Shown: positions 48,725 to 48,862 of the stretch, piece by piece
Layout: each line of letters begins with the position of its first letter
Position numbering within the stretch: the stretch's first letter is position 1
Assembly: GCF_012911005.2 (NCBI RefSeq)
Contig: NZ_WTVS01000044.1
Location: 1 to 48,862, forward strand
DNA: 48,862 nt
Reading direction: 5' to 3'
From: Aromatoleum toluolicum
Lineage (GTDB): Bacteria; Pseudomonadota; Gammaproteobacteria; Burkholderiales; Rhodocyclaceae
Position numbers and translations under genes: made by a program
The notes under the pieces: generated by a model
Database searches by the model: none
What the model was told of the DNA's origin: nothing
The model's input: the letters and a program-made list of their open reading frames with translations, nothing else

Positions 48725-48862
48725 ATGCCCATTCCTGAACTTCTCGCCGGGCGCCTGTCGCTGCCCCTCATCTGCTCCCCGATGTTCCTCGCCAGCGGCC
48801 CGGAACTCGTGATCGCGCAGTGCAAGGCCGGCGTCGTTGGCACCTTCCCCACCCTCAACGCC
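48725..48862 (+). CDS. Nitronate monooxygenase-family protein, 5' part only
   Basis: The first 46 codons of a gene cut by the window edge. MPIPELLAGRLSLPLICSPMFLASGPELV, followed by CKAGVVGTFP, is the characteristic N-terminal beta-strand of NMO/2-nitropropane dioxygenase-type TIM barrels. It begins 15 nt after the ligase stop, so it is part of the same operon. Whether it is a detoxifying nitronate monooxygenase or an IpdC-type CoA-ester oxidoreductase cannot be told from this fragment. Confidence 0.75.
   Translation, partial: MPIPELLAGRLSLPLICSPMFLASGPELVIAQCKAGVVGTFPTLNA

Noticed and set aside
1-48862. tRNA, rRNA, CRISPR arrays, insertion sequences, prophage or attachment sites
   Set aside because: No cloverleaf, repeat-spacer array, transposase, integrase or phage gene was recognisable anywhere in the window.

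Overview
The window is GC-rich and densely coded, with tight same-strand operons, ATGA/GTGA start-stop overlaps and Shine-Dalgarno sites typical of a proteobacterium. Gene content (steroid ring and side-chain catabolism next to a 3-alpha-hydroxysteroid dehydrogenase very like HsdA of Comamonas testosteroni, plus FolE2 and RND/MMPL genes) suggests a steroid-degrading betaproteobacterium, perhaps of the Rhodocyclales. The taxon is an inference. I saw no tRNA, rRNA, CRISPR array or insertion sequence.

Layout. (1) 96-8960, minus strand: one operon reading HsaC/TesB-like extradiol dioxygenase, IpdA, IpdB, an atypical crotonase, IpdC, EchA20, two acyl-CoA dehydrogenases and FadA6. This covers meta-cleavage of the aromatised A ring plus most of the C/D-ring (HIP) degradation pathway. 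(2) 9117-10758: a hipBA toxin-antitoxin pair behind three evenly spaced operators. (3) 10811-13052, minus: a thiolase-like protein without the N-terminal nucleophilic Cys, followed by a DUF35-MaoC fusion, resembling the steroid side-chain aldolase/hydratase systems. (4) 13586-19290, minus: an operon of APH-type kinase, enoyl-CoA hydratase, nitroreductase, GMC oxidoreductase and aldehyde dehydrogenase. A tetR gene follows (19491-20168), then a plus-strand operon (20458-24457) of an unknown protein, an anaerobic sulfatase-maturating radical SAM enzyme and an exported Ser-type sulfatase. The promoters on either side of the tetR gene share a 16-nt core. (5) 24528-29223: a small exported protein, a FATP-type acyl-CoA synthetase, folE2, a second tetR gene and hsdA. 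(6) 29382-32796: a Cache-domain protein and an MMPL/RND transporter. (7) 32879-36055: an ECF42-type sigma factor with its DGPF/YCII, SnoaL and VOC satellite genes. (8) 36056-38803: a gene-poor, AT-richer patch with an exported protein built on a 14-residue repeat. (9) 39097-48862: a third tetR gene divergent from a beta-oxidation operon (thiolase, FadB, two acyl-CoA dehydrogenases, alpha-methylacyl-CoA racemase, acyl-CoA synthetase and the start of a nitronate monooxygenase-family gene) that would suit a branched sterol-type side chain.

How it fits together. Side chains would be activated and shortened by blocks 3, 5 and 9, the 3-hydroxyl handled by HsdA, and ring remnants degraded by block 1. 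The most striking non-coding signal is an imperfect palindrome (GTCY-N4-GGACGATG) found at five intergenic or gene-end sites, always in the same orientation relative to the downstream gene. At four of them it lies 20-21 nt before a weak -10 hexamer, as expected for a class II activator site. It links the HsaC-Ipd operon, the FATP-type ligase, folE2, hsdA and a small unknown gene. Block 4 reads as a separate TetR-linked unit that could desulfate an ester outside the cytoplasm and oxidise the released alcohol to an acid for CoA-dependent breakdown.
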